Shown here: piece after piece, positions 28,901 to 36,433 of the stretch
Layout of the letters: each line of letters starts with the position of its first letter
How positions within the stretch are numbered: position 1 is the first letter of the stretch
DNA from: Promicromonospora sukumoe
GTDB taxonomy: Bacteria > Actinomycetota > Actinomycetes > Actinomycetales > Cellulomonadaceae
DNA: 64,000 bases
Assembly (NCBI RefSeq): GCF_014137995.1
Contig: NZ_JACGWV010000003.1
Span: 124,001-188,000, forward strand
Direction of reading: 5' to 3'
The notes under the pieces: model-generated
Database searches by the model: none
The model's input: only the letters and a program-made list of their open reading frames with translations
What the model was told of the DNA's origin: nothing
Position numbers and translations under genes: made by a program

Positions 28901-30330
28901 GTCGGGGGCACGAGGAACGCCGTCGCGACGGCCAGCACCACCCCGAGCACCTGGACCGCCTCGAGCAGCCCGAGCTCCGCCCGCAGGGGCGAGCCGACGC
29001 GCGGGCCCGTGACCCGCGCGACCACCGGGCCGCCCAGCGCGGCCAGGGCGACGAGCAGCGCGCCCGTGACGACGGCCCACGGGCGCGCGACGGCGTCGTC
29101 CGGCAGGGCGAGCGCGGCGGGGAACGCCGCGAACGGAGCCACGAGCAGGCCTGTCGTGACCCAGGACCGCACCCGCAGCACGTGCCCGGCGGCGACCGCG
29201 CCGACCGAGACGGCCGCCCACCAGGCGGCGAAGGCCAGCGCGGCGAGGCCGGGCAGCGTGAAGATCGCGACGAGCGCCCCGGGCACGGCCACGGTCCGGA
29301 CCACGCCGAGCACCCGCGACTCCCACCGCGGCACGACGCCGAGGCGCTCGCCCGCGCGGCCCAGGACCCGGATCGCGGCGTGCGCCACGAGGGCCACCGC
29401 GACCAGGGCGACGACCCAGACCCACCGGCCGACGCCGACGTCGGACAGGCCCGTCGCGAGCAGCACTGGGACCAGCGGTGCGGCGACGCCGCCGGCCGCC
29501 GCCCAGGCCCGGACCCGCAGGCGGGCGCCGAGGACCACGAGCGCGGGCGCGAGCACCGCGAGCAGCGCCGCCCGCGCGAGGAACGGCTCCACGCCGCCGA
29601 GCAGGCCGGCCTCCAGGCCCAGCTCCGCGCAGACCCAGCCCAGCGCGAACGCGAGCGTCGCCACGGCCTCGGCGGACGAGCGCAGCCCGGCCCGGCGCAT
29701 CACCGCCGCCGCGACCACGGAGGCGACCGTGACCAGCAGCGTCGCGACGGTGCGCAGGACGAGCTGGTCGGCGAGCGTGAAGAACACGAAGACCACCGCG
29801 GAGACCGCGACCAGCGCGGCGCCGACCCCGGCCAGGATCGGCTGGAGGGCCACGGTGCTGCGCGGGGCGGCCTTGGCCGGGGAGGCGGCGACCACCGTTC
29901 CGGCCCACTCCGCATCGCCCGGCACCGCTCCGGCGAACGCCGGCCCGCCCGCGGACACCGGCCCGCGCGCGGGCGCCGTCGTCGGCCGCGTGGGCGCGCG
30001 CCGCACCGGGGGAGCGTCGCCGCTCCACGCGACCACGCGCTCCGGTGCAGGACGGCGCCCCGTCGCCGGGGCACCCGCCAAGGCAGCGGCCCGCCGGTCG
30101 TACGCGGCCGCCGCGGGCTGCTCGGCGCGCATCTCGTCGAGGATCCGCTGGCGCTCCCGGATGGCTCGCTCGACGGCGAGCGAGGCCTCGTGCACGTCGA
30201 TCCCGCGCCGGCCGTTCAGGTCGAGCGCGCAGGTCCCGCAGACGGCGCCGCGCAGGGGACCGCCGCACGCGGGGCACGACACGGTATCGGGCAGGCGCCG
30301 CAGCGCATGACTCACCCACGTCTCTTCCAT
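25957..30330 (-). CDS. Very large polytopic membrane protein, SCO7613-like
   Basis: A 1,457-residue integral membrane protein of unknown function. The N-terminus holds a zinc-ribbon-like pair (CPACGGPL ... CGTCALDL) followed by a basic helical stretch (VERAIRERQRILDEMRAEQ) and a Pro/Ala linker. From about residue 150 to the end it is hydrophobic with many helices separated by short Arg-rich loops. The composition recalls streptomycete SCO7613-type proteins. The ATG start (MEETWVSHALRRLPDT) is preferred; a GTG 45 bp upstream would extend it. No transporter signature is visible. Confidence 0.62.
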   Translation of the reverse strand: MEETWVSHALRRLPDTVSCPACGGPLRGAVCGTCALDLNGRRGIDVHEASLAVERAIRERQRILDEMRAEQPAAAAYDRRAAALAGAPATGRRPAPERVVAWSGDAPPVRRAPTRPTTAPARGPVSAGGPAFAGAVPGDAEWAGTVVAASPAKAAPRSTVALQPILAGVGAALVAVSAVVFVFFTLADQLVLRTVATLLVTVASVVAAAVMRRAGLRSSAEAVATLAFALGWVCAELGLEAGLLGGVEPFLARAALLAVLAPALVVLGARLRVRAWAAAGGVAAPLVPVLLATGLSDVGVGRWVWVVALVAVALVAHAAIRVLGRAGERLGVVPRWESRVLGVVRTVAVPGALVAIFTLPGLAALAFAAWWAAVSVGAVAAGHVLRVRSWVTTGLLVAPFAAFPAALALPDDAVARPWAVVTGALLVALAALGGPVVARVTGPRVGSPLRAELGLLEAVQVLGVVLAVATAFLVPPTPLLAGVPGDAETAAVLAVTAVVAAVLRRGTHRRWWTFVAGGLGAAAAMCLAAWEGAELIWVLPAAAGVAWAVLAVVLTVLVTVRARRLVPAARTRADLLLAAWLVAAVATVPAVSSAGQRVPEVLVGPLGVSPALTLGDGPLGGPYLSLDARAAGTLGVVVLVLLVLTASRLGIAAGPASAAPAPLVRTARALAPWVTAGLAVVAALHTRLVAGASLVLLAVLAAVLLAATADPDRSWRPLRAVVVGVRAGAAGLRRALGFTVRLGGSPMGAAEGASWRPAALTAACVALGLLTVGSWQSRPSVLAAAAVVVPLVLAARAALPRAVHPALVRGAYAYALVVGGVWLGWLGFGWVAAVCTVSAAASVTAVVVTVGTRVTRAEWFAVLGVTAVPFALGVYTVVGERTWWSAGAAAAMLLLELVLLLTRRAGLAPAVRVIAASLVLPTTSVAIVSAGAALLPGSGSPVLLPVIAAVVAVVAGGAPRVAGFLAGRLPDGGGVGTLVRGTLEVSALVTGAITVGLAYGRPAAGPDIAVAVLLLLAVSAGVVAREPDRTRVWWLAGVLATAAVWTALADGGVRLVEAYTLPPAVAAVLVGALLARRAGTHGWRLVAAGLLLGLVPSDLTLALGTGPGDPRAWVLLAVGVVLTVTVVVLRRWPLVSDAWAARARVLLAGAVLLAGVGLTIESLQVAGSPSGAPGTRFAVGLGWAFAAGLLALVAVNAARTGASSARLRRVLDGAGRVPALLFLTVGAVANTEPHWGSIVTLWVLEVAALVLLVVVARRLLRGHGTGVPSWAVWLAALAAGIAAWLPRELRVEVFSVPLGVGLVVAGCFALGEWEARTKVSGPDAARVPPRTLVGWPVGWTGSWALLGPGILALLGPSVLATFTDPQTWRAVLVVGVALTGVLVGSRRGLKAPFLLGVWVLPVEVLIVFVSQLGTEISAVPWMLTLAAAGGVLLIIATLDERRTAGYGGAAAYLRDLR

Positions 30331-30420
30331 GGCGGAAGCCTGGCGGAGCAGCGCGGTATCAGGGTTCCGCGGCACGCCAGGGAACGGTCACAGTTTCATG
30401 CCGAATGTGTGTTTCGCCCG

Positions 30421-31368
30421 TCAGGTGTGCGCGTCCAGCCAGTCCAGCACCGTGCTCAGGTACTTCTCGCGGGCCGGCTTCGGGGACAGCGCCAGGTCGT
30501 GCGCCCCGCCCTCGATGACGGCGATCTCCACGGTCTGCCCCAGCCGCGGCGCGCGGGCGTGCATGTGCGCGACGTCGAGCACCACGTCGGTGCCGAGCTG
30601 CTCCGCGATCTCCCCGAGGTCGGACCCGGTGCGCCCGCTGGTGCACACGAGCACCGGGCACTGGACGGCCAGCCCCCGCCCGACGGCGCGGTGCCCGCGC
30701 CGGATCGCCGCCAGCCAGCCGGCCCGGACCGGGAAGCCCGCGTACGGCTTCCACCGCAGGTCGTACTCCCACTCGCCGCCCGAGGTCACGTGCAGGGCCC
30801 GGCCGTAGCCCTCGCCGAGCCGGGACACGACCAGACGGGGCGAGACCCGGCCGAGCACGTAGACGGCCTGGGTGACCAGGGTCCGGTCGGACCAGCTCCC
30901 CTTCAGGTCGAACCAGGGGCTGTTCAGCACGAGGGCCGTGACCCGGTCGGGGCGCGCGTTGGCGTACATCGAGGTGATCAGCCCGCCCGTCGAGTGGCCC
31001 AGGAGCGCCAGCCCCGAGTGGCCGTCCGCGGCGATCACGTCGGCGGCCGCGTCGAGGTCCTGCGCGTAGAGCTCCAGGCGGTTGATCATGTTGGCGTCGC
31101 GGCCCGCCGCCGTCCACGCGTCCATGGAGCGCCCGTGCCCGCGCAGGTCGACGGCGTAGAACGGGTAGCCCCGTCCCGCGACCGCCTCCGCCAGGTGCCG
31201 CTGGAAGAAGTAGTCGGTGAACCCGTGGACGTACAGCACCGGTGTGCGCCCGGACACCGGCCCGTCCTCGGGCGTGTAGCGGATCAGGGTGGCCTCGGCG
31301 CCGCCCGGGAGCTGGAGCGTGCGGGCCTCGAAGCCCGCACCCAGCACGTCCTCGGTCCAGTCGTTCAC
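30421..31368 (-). CDS. Alpha/beta hydrolase (lipase/monoglyceride-lipase-like)
   Basis: A cytosolic serine hydrolase of unknown substrate, 315 residues. The oxyanion strand VLYVHGFTDYFF, the nucleophile elbow LLGHSTGGLI and the likely acid/His region (EGGAHDLALS) form the triad. The GTG start overlaps the MFS stop by three bases, so it is coupled to the MFS gene and is the third gene of the ArsR-MFS-hydrolase operon. It could process a substrate or toxic ester linked to the transporter's role; this is inference from context. Confidence 0.83.
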   Translation of the reverse strand: MNDWTEDVLGAGFEARTLQLPGGAEATLIRYTPEDGPVSGRTPVLYVHGFTDYFFQRHLAEAVAGRGYPFYAVDLRGHGRSMDAWTAAGRDANMINRLELYAQDLDAAADVIAADGHSGLALLGHSTGGLITSMYANARPDRVTALVLNSPWFDLKGSWSDRTLVTQAVYVLGRVSPRLVVSRLGEGYGRALHVTSGGEWEYDLRWKPYAGFPVRAGWLAAIRRGHRAVGRGLAVQCPVLVCTSGRTGSDLGEIAEQLGTDVVLDVAHMHARAPRLGQTVEIAVIEGGAHDLALSPKPAREKYLSTVLDWLDAHT

Positions 31369-32777
31369 CCGGCCAGTGTGCCCGACAGGCGCGCCGTGCG
31401 GCCAGACAACAGGCGCTCCCGGCGCAGCGCGGGCAGGAAGCACAGCGCGCCCACGGTGCTGAACACCCCGCCGATGACCATGGCGGCGGGCGTGGAGAGC
31501 CATCCCGCCGCCCAGCCGAGCGCGGGCGCCCCCAGCGAGTAGGCCGCGAACGCGACCATCGACGCCATCGACAGCACCGTGGTCCGGTTCCGGGACTCGG
31601 CCTCGCGGTGCAGCAGCGCCTGGTAGGCGGGCCCGCAGGCGCCGTGCAGCCCGTAGGTCACGAGGTAGGCGGCGACCAGCCCGACCGGCCCCAGCGCGAG
31701 CCCCATCCAGATGGTCCCGAGCCCGTTGAGCACGCGCGCCAGGATCGCCGTCCGGGCCACGCCGAGCCGGGGCGTGGCCAGACCCGTCAGTGCCGCGCCG
31801 CCCGCGAACACGGCCCACCCGGCGGCCGCGACCGGCCCCGAGACCGCCGCCGCGGCCTGGGTGCCGCCCAGCAGCTCGGAGAGCCGGATCGGCTGGAACG
31901 TCTCGAAGACCACCATCCCGACGCTCCAGAACACCTCGACCAGCAGCAGCCAGCGCAGCACCCGGTTGTCCCGCGCCAGGCGCAGGCCGTCGCGGATCAC
32001 CCCGGGCGCCTGCCGCGCGGAGTCGAGCACGCGTCCGGCCACGCCCCGCCTGCCCTGGGCGCCCGGGGTGCCCTGGCTGCCCGACGACGGCACCGGCAGC
32101 AGGGCCGGTGTCGCCCCGGGGCCGGCCGCCTCGGCGTCGACGGCGTCGGCCGTCGCGCCCGTCCCTGCCGGGTGCCCCGCGCCGCGCGGCGTCTCCCGGA
32201 CCAGGACGATCACGGTGAACAGGTGCACGATCGAGAGCGCGGCGTAGACCGCGTAGGGCAGCACCAGCGACGACCAGGCGTCCAGGGGGTGCCACCAGAC
32301 GAGCCCGCCGGAGATCAGCGCGCCCGCGGCGATGGCCACCCCCATCACCGTGCCCTGCGCGGCGAGCGGCCGGTCGACGTCGGCGCCCGGCTCGGTCGCG
32401 TGCACCGTGTCCACGAACCACGACTCCAGCGGACCGGAGTCCAGGGCCCGGAAGGCGCCCATGGCCGCGGCGGCGAGCGCGAAGGCCCAGAACGTCTGCG
32501 CGCCGAGGAACAGCGCGGCCGCCACGACCTGCAGCACACCGGCCGCGACGAGCATCGGCCGTCGGCCGAGCGAGTCGGCCAGGCCCGCCGTCGGCAGCTC
32601 CAGCGCGAACACCACGAACCCCGTGACGGACAGCGCGGTCAGCGCCTGGGGCACCGACAGGCCGCGCTCGATGGGCAGCAGCGTGGTGACCGTGACGACC
32701 AGCCCGACGGGGAACCAGCGGGTCAGGGTGAGCAGCAGGAAGACCTGCCGGGCGCGGCGCGGGGTCAGCGGGGTCAT
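31365..32777 (-). CDS. MFS transporter
   Basis: A 470-residue major facilitator protein with about 12 helices and a long cytosolic loop near residues 205-250 (rich in Ala, Gly, Pro and Arg). The A-motif region between helices 2 and 3 is GLADSLGRRP. The group is DHA-like drug or metabolite exporters. It overlaps the regulator upstream (ATGA) and the hydrolase downstream (GTGA), so expression follows the regulator's promoter. Confidence 0.85.
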   Translation of the reverse strand: MTPLTPRRARQVFLLLTLTRWFPVGLVVTVTTLLPIERGLSVPQALTALSVTGFVVFALELPTAGLADSLGRRPMLVAAGVLQVVAAALFLGAQTFWAFALAAAAMGAFRALDSGPLESWFVDTVHATEPGADVDRPLAAQGTVMGVAIAAGALISGGLVWWHPLDAWSSLVLPYAVYAALSIVHLFTVIVLVRETPRGAGHPAGTGATADAVDAEAAGPGATPALLPVPSSGSQGTPGAQGRRGVAGRVLDSARQAPGVIRDGLRLARDNRVLRWLLLVEVFWSVGMVVFETFQPIRLSELLGGTQAAAAVSGPVAAAGWAVFAGGAALTGLATPRLGVARTAILARVLNGLGTIWMGLALGPVGLVAAYLVTYGLHGACGPAYQALLHREAESRNRTTVLSMASMVAFAAYSLGAPALGWAAGWLSTPAAMVIGGVFSTVGALCFLPALRRERLLSGRTARLSGTLAG

Positions 32778-33400
32778 GACCGGTCCTCCTCGTCGGCGCC
32801 GTCGGGCCCGGCCTCGGGCGCGCCGGCGCCCGGGGCATCGTCCGGCTCCAGGGGGAACGCCGCCTGCCAGAAGTGCACGCGGCGGGCGTCCGGGGCCGGT
32901 TCGGCGTCGCGGTAGCGCTCCAGCACCGCGTCGATGTCGCGGCGGAGCGCCTGGAGCTGCTCGGGGTTCACGGTCACCCAGGCGTCGCCCTGGCCGGTGG
33001 CGTCCTGCCAGTCGGCGGGCCAGGCCTCGGCGACGTCGAGCCAGTGCCCGAAGTCGGTGGTGAACAGGCGCAGGTAGTCCCGCTCCAGCCAGCCGAGCGC
33101 GGTGGCGGCGTCCTCGTCGTGGGCCAGCTCCGAGCGCTCCCAGCTGTGCGAGCTGGTGGCGGCGCGCCACAGGCGCTGCTTGCCGGCGCCGTCGCCGGTG
33201 TCCGCGACCAGGCCGACCGACTCCAGCTTGCGCAGGTGGTAGCTGGTGGCGCCGGTGTTGGTGCTCAGCGCGTTGGCGAGCGTGGTGGCCGTCGCGGGCC
33301 CGCCGCGCCGCAGCGCGCCCAGCAGGCGCGAGCGCAGCGGGTGTGCGAGCACCTTGACGGCCTCGGGGGTGAGGCGGAAGTCGTCCTGGGGAGCGGTCAT
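32774..33400 (-). CDS. ArsR-like winged-helix transcriptional regulator
   Basis: A 208-residue repressor-like protein. The winged helix is at residues 10-80: LTPEAVKVLAHPLRSRLLGA, then TATTLANALSTNTGATSYHL as the helix-turn-helix. The C-terminal half is helical with an acidic tail (GPDGADEEDRS). There is no metal-binding Cys pair, so a metal ligand is unlikely. The ATG is six bases after a TACTGT -10, and five TGCAC(A) boxes cover the promoter, pointing to autoregulation of the three-gene operon. Confidence 0.85.
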   Translation of the reverse strand: MTAPQDDFRLTPEAVKVLAHPLRSRLLGALRRGGPATATTLANALSTNTGATSYHLRKLESVGLVADTGDGAGKQRLWRAATSSHSWERSELAHDEDAATALGWLERDYLRLFTTDFGHWLDVAEAWPADWQDATGQGDAWVTVNPEQLQALRRDIDAVLERYRDAEPAPDARRVHFWQAAFPLEPDDAPGAGAPEAGPDGADEEDRS

Positions 33401-33403
33401 ACG

Positions 33404-33461
33404 TGCACAGTACGCGTGCACAATCTCTGTGCACAAGAGTCATGCACAAAAATTATGCACG
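33404..33461 (-). promoter_or_regulatory. Operator array: five TGCAC(A) boxes at 13-bp period
   Basis: TGCACA begins at 33404, 33417, 33430 and 33443, and TGCACG at 33456, exactly 13 bp apart. The first box overlaps the minus-strand -10 TACTGT (33407-33412), and the second and third lie across the spacer and -35 region (TTGTGC). A run of this regularity fits cooperative binding by the adjacent ArsR-like protein. Confidence 0.7.
33407..33412 (-). promoter_or_regulatory. -10 element, leaderless promoter of ArsR operon
   Basis: TACTGT with a six-base spacer to the ATG; TTGTGC lies 18 bp upstream as the -35. Confidence 0.6.
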
Positions 33462-33521
33462 CGGGACGTACGAAGGCCCGGCTCGGCCGGAGCCGGGCCG
33501 GGCCTGGCCGGCGGAGTCAGG

Positions 33522-34283
33522 TCAGGTCAGCATGACGACGGCGGTCACCACGCCGGCGACCACCACGAGCACCCGGAACACGCTCGGCGGCATCTTGCGC
33601 CCGATGCGCGCGCCCACGTACCCGCCGACCACGGAGCCCGCGGCCAGCAGCCCGATCGCCAGCCAGTCCAGGTCGGCGACGAACACGAAGATGACCGTGG
33701 CGATCACGTTCGCCGCGAGCAGCGCGACGGTGCGCAGCGCGTTGATGTTCTTCACCGCGAGGTCGGTCCCGAGCCCCAGGACCGCCGCCATCATGACGCC
33801 GGCGCCGGCGCCGAAGTAGCCGCCGTACACGCCGGTCAGCACCGAGAAGACGACGGTCGCGGGGGACATGCCGTGCCGCAGCCGGGTCGGCTCGTCGCGG
33901 GTGCGCCGCAGCCACCGGCTGATCCAGGGCTGCACACCCACCAGCAGGCAGGAGGTCAGGATGAGCCAGGGCACGATCGCCTCGAACACGCCCGGCGGCA
34001 GCGCGAGCAGCAGCACCGCTCCGCCGATCGACCCGACGGCGCAGGTCACGAGCACGATCACCGCGACGCGCGGGTGCTCGCGCAGCTCCTGCCGGTAGCC
34101 GAACGACCCGCTCAGCCCGGCGGGCACCAGGCCCACGGTGTTCGACGCGTTCGCGACCACGGGCGGCAGGCCCACGGCCAGCAGCACGGGGAAGCTCAGC
34201 AGCGAGGCGACGCCGACCGTCGTCGACAGCACGCCCGCGCCGAAGCCGGCGCCGAGGACGGCGAGGTGCTCCCAGCCGGTCAT
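33522..34283 (-). CDS. TSUP (TauE/SafE) family permease 1
   Basis: A sulfite/organosulfonate-exporter family membrane protein of 253 residues and 7-8 helices. The duplicated family motif appears as GAGFGAGVLSTTVGVASLLS in the first half and GVYGGYFGAGAGVMMAA in the second. The start overlaps the stop of the FCD regulator gene (ATGA), so it is co-transcribed with the regulator. TSUP members carry small anions; with the dicarboxylate locus across the divergent promoter, a related organic or sulfonated acid is plausible, as inference. Confidence 0.85.
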   Translation of the reverse strand: MTGWEHLAVLGAGFGAGVLSTTVGVASLLSFPVLLAVGLPPVVANASNTVGLVPAGLSGSFGYRQELREHPRVAVIVLVTCAVGSIGGAVLLLALPPGVFEAIVPWLILTSCLLVGVQPWISRWLRRTRDEPTRLRHGMSPATVVFSVLTGVYGGYFGAGAGVMMAAVLGLGTDLAVKNINALRTVALLAANVIATVIFVFVADLDWLAIGLLAAGSVVGGYVGARIGRKMPPSVFRVLVVVAGVVTAVVMLT

Positions 34284-34993
34284 CGCTCGTCCCCCCGCAG
34301 CAGGGCGACGTCGCTGACCATCTCGACGTGCGCGTGCATGGCCGCGGCGGCGGCCTCCGGGTCGCGTGCGCGGATGGCGTCCGCGATGGCGCGGTGCCCC
34401 GTGAGGGAGTTGCGCGGCCGGCCGGGCTGCGAGAGCGACTCGATGCGGCTCTCGCGGATCAGGCTGGCGATCTCGCGCATGGTCTGGGCCAGCAGGTCGG
34501 AGTGCGCCGCGGCCGTCACCGCCGCGTGGAACTGCTCGTCGGCGTCCACGCCGCGGTCGCCGTGCTCGATCGACGCCGCCATGGCGTCCAGGGACGCGTC
34601 GATCGCGGCGAGGTCGTCGTCGGTGCGGCGCTGCGCGGCCAGGGCGGCGATCTTCGTCTCCAGCGCGTCCCGGATGTCGATGATCTCGGGCATGCGGTCG
34701 GCGTGCGCCCGGATGGCCTCGACGATGCGGCTCTCGCTGAGCTTGCCGGTCAGCACGGTGCCGTCCCCGTGCCGGACCACCACGACGCCCACCACCTCCA
34801 GCGCGACGAGCGCCTGGCTGAGGGTCGCACGGCTGACGCCGAGCCGGGCGGCGAGCTCGCGCTCCGGGGGCAGCCGGTCCCCGGCTTTCAGCCCGTTCTG
34901 CCGGATCCACGTGGTGATCTGCTCCGCCACCTGCTCGTAGAGGCGGGTGCGGGCCAGCGGGGTGGGCAGTTCGGCGGAAGCCTTCGGGGTCAC
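34280..34993 (-). CDS. GntR-family (FCD domain) transcriptional regulator
   Basis: A 237-residue regulator. The N-terminal winged helix contains LYEQVAEQITTWI, RLPPERELAARLGVSRATL and VRHGDGTVLTG. The C-terminal FCD ligand domain, from about residue 80, has the metal-binding His/Asp pattern (DIRDALETKIA, DEQFHAAVTAAAH, GHRAIADAI and a late HAHVE). FCD regulators sense carboxylic acids. It is divergent from the MatC-like carrier with a good palindrome between, and it overlaps the TSUP gene. The GTG start is leaderless. Confidence 0.9.
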   Translation of the reverse strand: MTPKASAELPTPLARTRLYEQVAEQITTWIRQNGLKAGDRLPPERELAARLGVSRATLSQALVALEVVGVVVVRHGDGTVLTGKLSESRIVEAIRAHADRMPEIIDIRDALETKIAALAAQRRTDDDLAAIDASLDAMAASIEHGDRGVDADEQFHAAVTAAAHSDLLAQTMREIASLIRESRIESLSQPGRPRNSLTGHRAIADAIRARDPEAAAAAMHAHVEMVSDVALLRGDER

Positions 34994-34999
34994 GACCTG

Positions 35000-35005
35000 A
35001 GGATA
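35000..35005 (-). promoter_or_regulatory. -10 element, leaderless promoter of FCD regulator
   Basis: TATCCT on the minus strand with a six-base spacer to the GTG at 34993. Confidence 0.55.
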
Positions 35006-35006
35006 C

Positions 35007-35012
35007 TTGACA
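35007..35012 (+). promoter_or_regulatory. -35 element of the carrier/CoA-transferase operon
   Basis: A perfect TTGACA. The expected -10 position falls inside the palindrome at 35023-35041, so regulator binding there would block RNA polymerase. Confidence 0.5.
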
Positions 35013-35022
35013 GAAAGGACAC

Positions 35023-35041
35023 TGGCCTATTGGCTAGGCCA
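35023..35041 (+). promoter_or_regulatory. Putative FCD-regulator operator
   Basis: TGGCCTATTGGCTAGGCCA: 7-bp perfect arms around TTGGC. It lies midway in the 108-bp divergent region, next to the TTGACA element. The adjacent FCD regulator is the obvious ligand. Confidence 0.6.
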
Positions 35042-35101
35042 CTGATCCATCGTGCCTCGTCGGTCAACGGTGACCGCCGCGATGGAGACAGAGGAGTTCT
35101 C

Positions 35102-36433
35102 ATGGGTCCTGAGTGGATCGCGATCATCGCGCTCGTCGCGTTGTTCGTCGCCGGGACAGTCCTGCCGATCAACATGGGCGCGCTCGCCTATGTCGCGGCG
35201 TGGTTTGTCGGCGTCTTCGCCCTGAACATGGACGAGAAGGAGGTGCTGGGCGGGATCAGCGCCGATCTCGTCCTGACGCTCATCGGCGTCACGTACCTGT
35301 TCTCCATCGCCAAGAACAACGGCACCGTCGACCTCATCGTCGCCAAAGCGGTCCAGGCGGTCGGCGGCCGGGTGGCGCTGATCCCCTGGGTCATGTTCGC
35401 CGTGACCGCGCTGCTGACCGCGATCGGCGCCGCCAGCCCCGCGGCCTGCGCCATCATCGGCCCGGTCGCGCTCGGGTTCGCGCGCCGCTACAAGATCAAC
35501 CCGCTCATGATGGGCATGTTCGTGGTGCACGGCGCCCAGGGCGGCGGGTTCTCCCCGATCAGCATCTACGGCACCATCACGAACTCGGTCATGGCCGACG
35601 TCGGCTACGAGGGCACCGAGATGGGCGTGTTCATCGCGTCGCTCGCGATCAACACCGCGATGGCCGTCGTCCTCTTCCTCGCCCTCGGTGGGCGCCAGCT
35701 CATGCACGAGCGGGTGGACCCCGCGGAGGCGTCCGGCGCCGCCGGGCGCGTCGTCGACGACCTGCACACCGGCGGGACCTCGGTCACCGTCAGCGGCCAG
35801 GGCGCCGGCGTCTCGACCGTGACCCGGGGCCTCGGCGTGCGCCGCGACCACGTGCTGACCCTGGTGGCCTTCGCCGCCGTCGCCGTCACGGCGCTCGCCT
35901 TCGACCAGAACATCGGCTTCGTCTCGATCACCGCCGCCGTCGCGCTGGCGATGCTGTCGCCGCACCAGCACAAGGACGCCGTCAAGCAGATCGCGTGGCC
36001 CACCGTGCTGCTGGTGGCGGGTGTGAGCACCTACGCGACCATCCTCACCGCGGCGGGGGCGCCCGAGTACATCGGCACCTGGGCGGCGGGTCTCGGCATC
36101 GCGGCCATCGGTGCGCTCGTCCTCTGCTACGTCGGCGGCATCGTCTCGGCGTTCGCGTCGTCGACGGCGCTGCTGCCGGTGATCATCCCCATCGCCGTGC
36201 CGCTCATCGCGGCCGGTGGTGTGAGCCCCTGGGCCATGGCGGCGGCCCTCGCCGTCTCCTCGACCATCGTCGACGTGAGCCCCTTCTCCACGAACGGAGC
36301 CCTGATGCTCGCCAACCGCCCGGACACGATCTCGGAGCAGGCCTACTACAAGCAGATCCTCGGTTACGCCGTCATCGTCACCCTCGCGGGGCCCCTGCTG
36401 GTGTGGGGCATCCTCGTCCTGCCGGGCTGGTGA
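35102..36433 (+). CDS. MatC-like dicarboxylate (malonate-type) carrier
   Basis: A membrane importer for a C3/C4 dicarboxylate, 443 residues and 11-12 helices. The MatC/DASS-like features are VLTLIGVTYLFSIAKNNGTVD and the re-entrant-type loops AAISSPAACA-like (GAASPAACAIIGPVALGF) and STIVDVSPFSTNGAL. The ATG follows AGAGGAG. The next gene overlaps its stop. The regulator-MatC pairing matches malonate loci of other bacteria, but the specific acid is inference. Confidence 0.82.
   Translation: MGPEWIAIIALVALFVAGTVLPINMGALAYVAAWFVGVFALNMDEKEVLGGISADLVLTLIGVTYLFSIAKNNGTVDLIVAKAVQAVGGRVALIPWVMFAVTALLTAIGAASPAACAIIGPVALGFARRYKINPLMMGMFVVHGAQGGGFSPISIYGTITNSVMADVGYEGTEMGVFIASLAINTAMAVVLFLALGGRQLMHERVDPAEASGAAGRVVDDLHTGGTSVTVSGQGAGVSTVTRGLGVRRDHVLTLVAFAAVAVTALAFDQNIGFVSITAAVALAMLSPHQHKDAVKQIAWPTVLLVAGVSTYATILTAAGAPEYIGTWAAGLGIAAIGALVLCYVGGIVSAFASSTALLPVIIPIAVPLIAAGGVSPWAMAAALAVSSTIVDVSPFSTNGALMLANRPDTISEQAYYKQILGYAVIVTLAGPLLVWGILVLPGW

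Noticed and set aside
26542..30310. Several long plus-strand frames opposite the 1,457-residue membrane protein
   Set aside because: Biased to Arg, Ala, Thr, Pro with no recognisable domain; the minus-strand frame has a start, zinc-ribbon-like motif and regular membrane helices.
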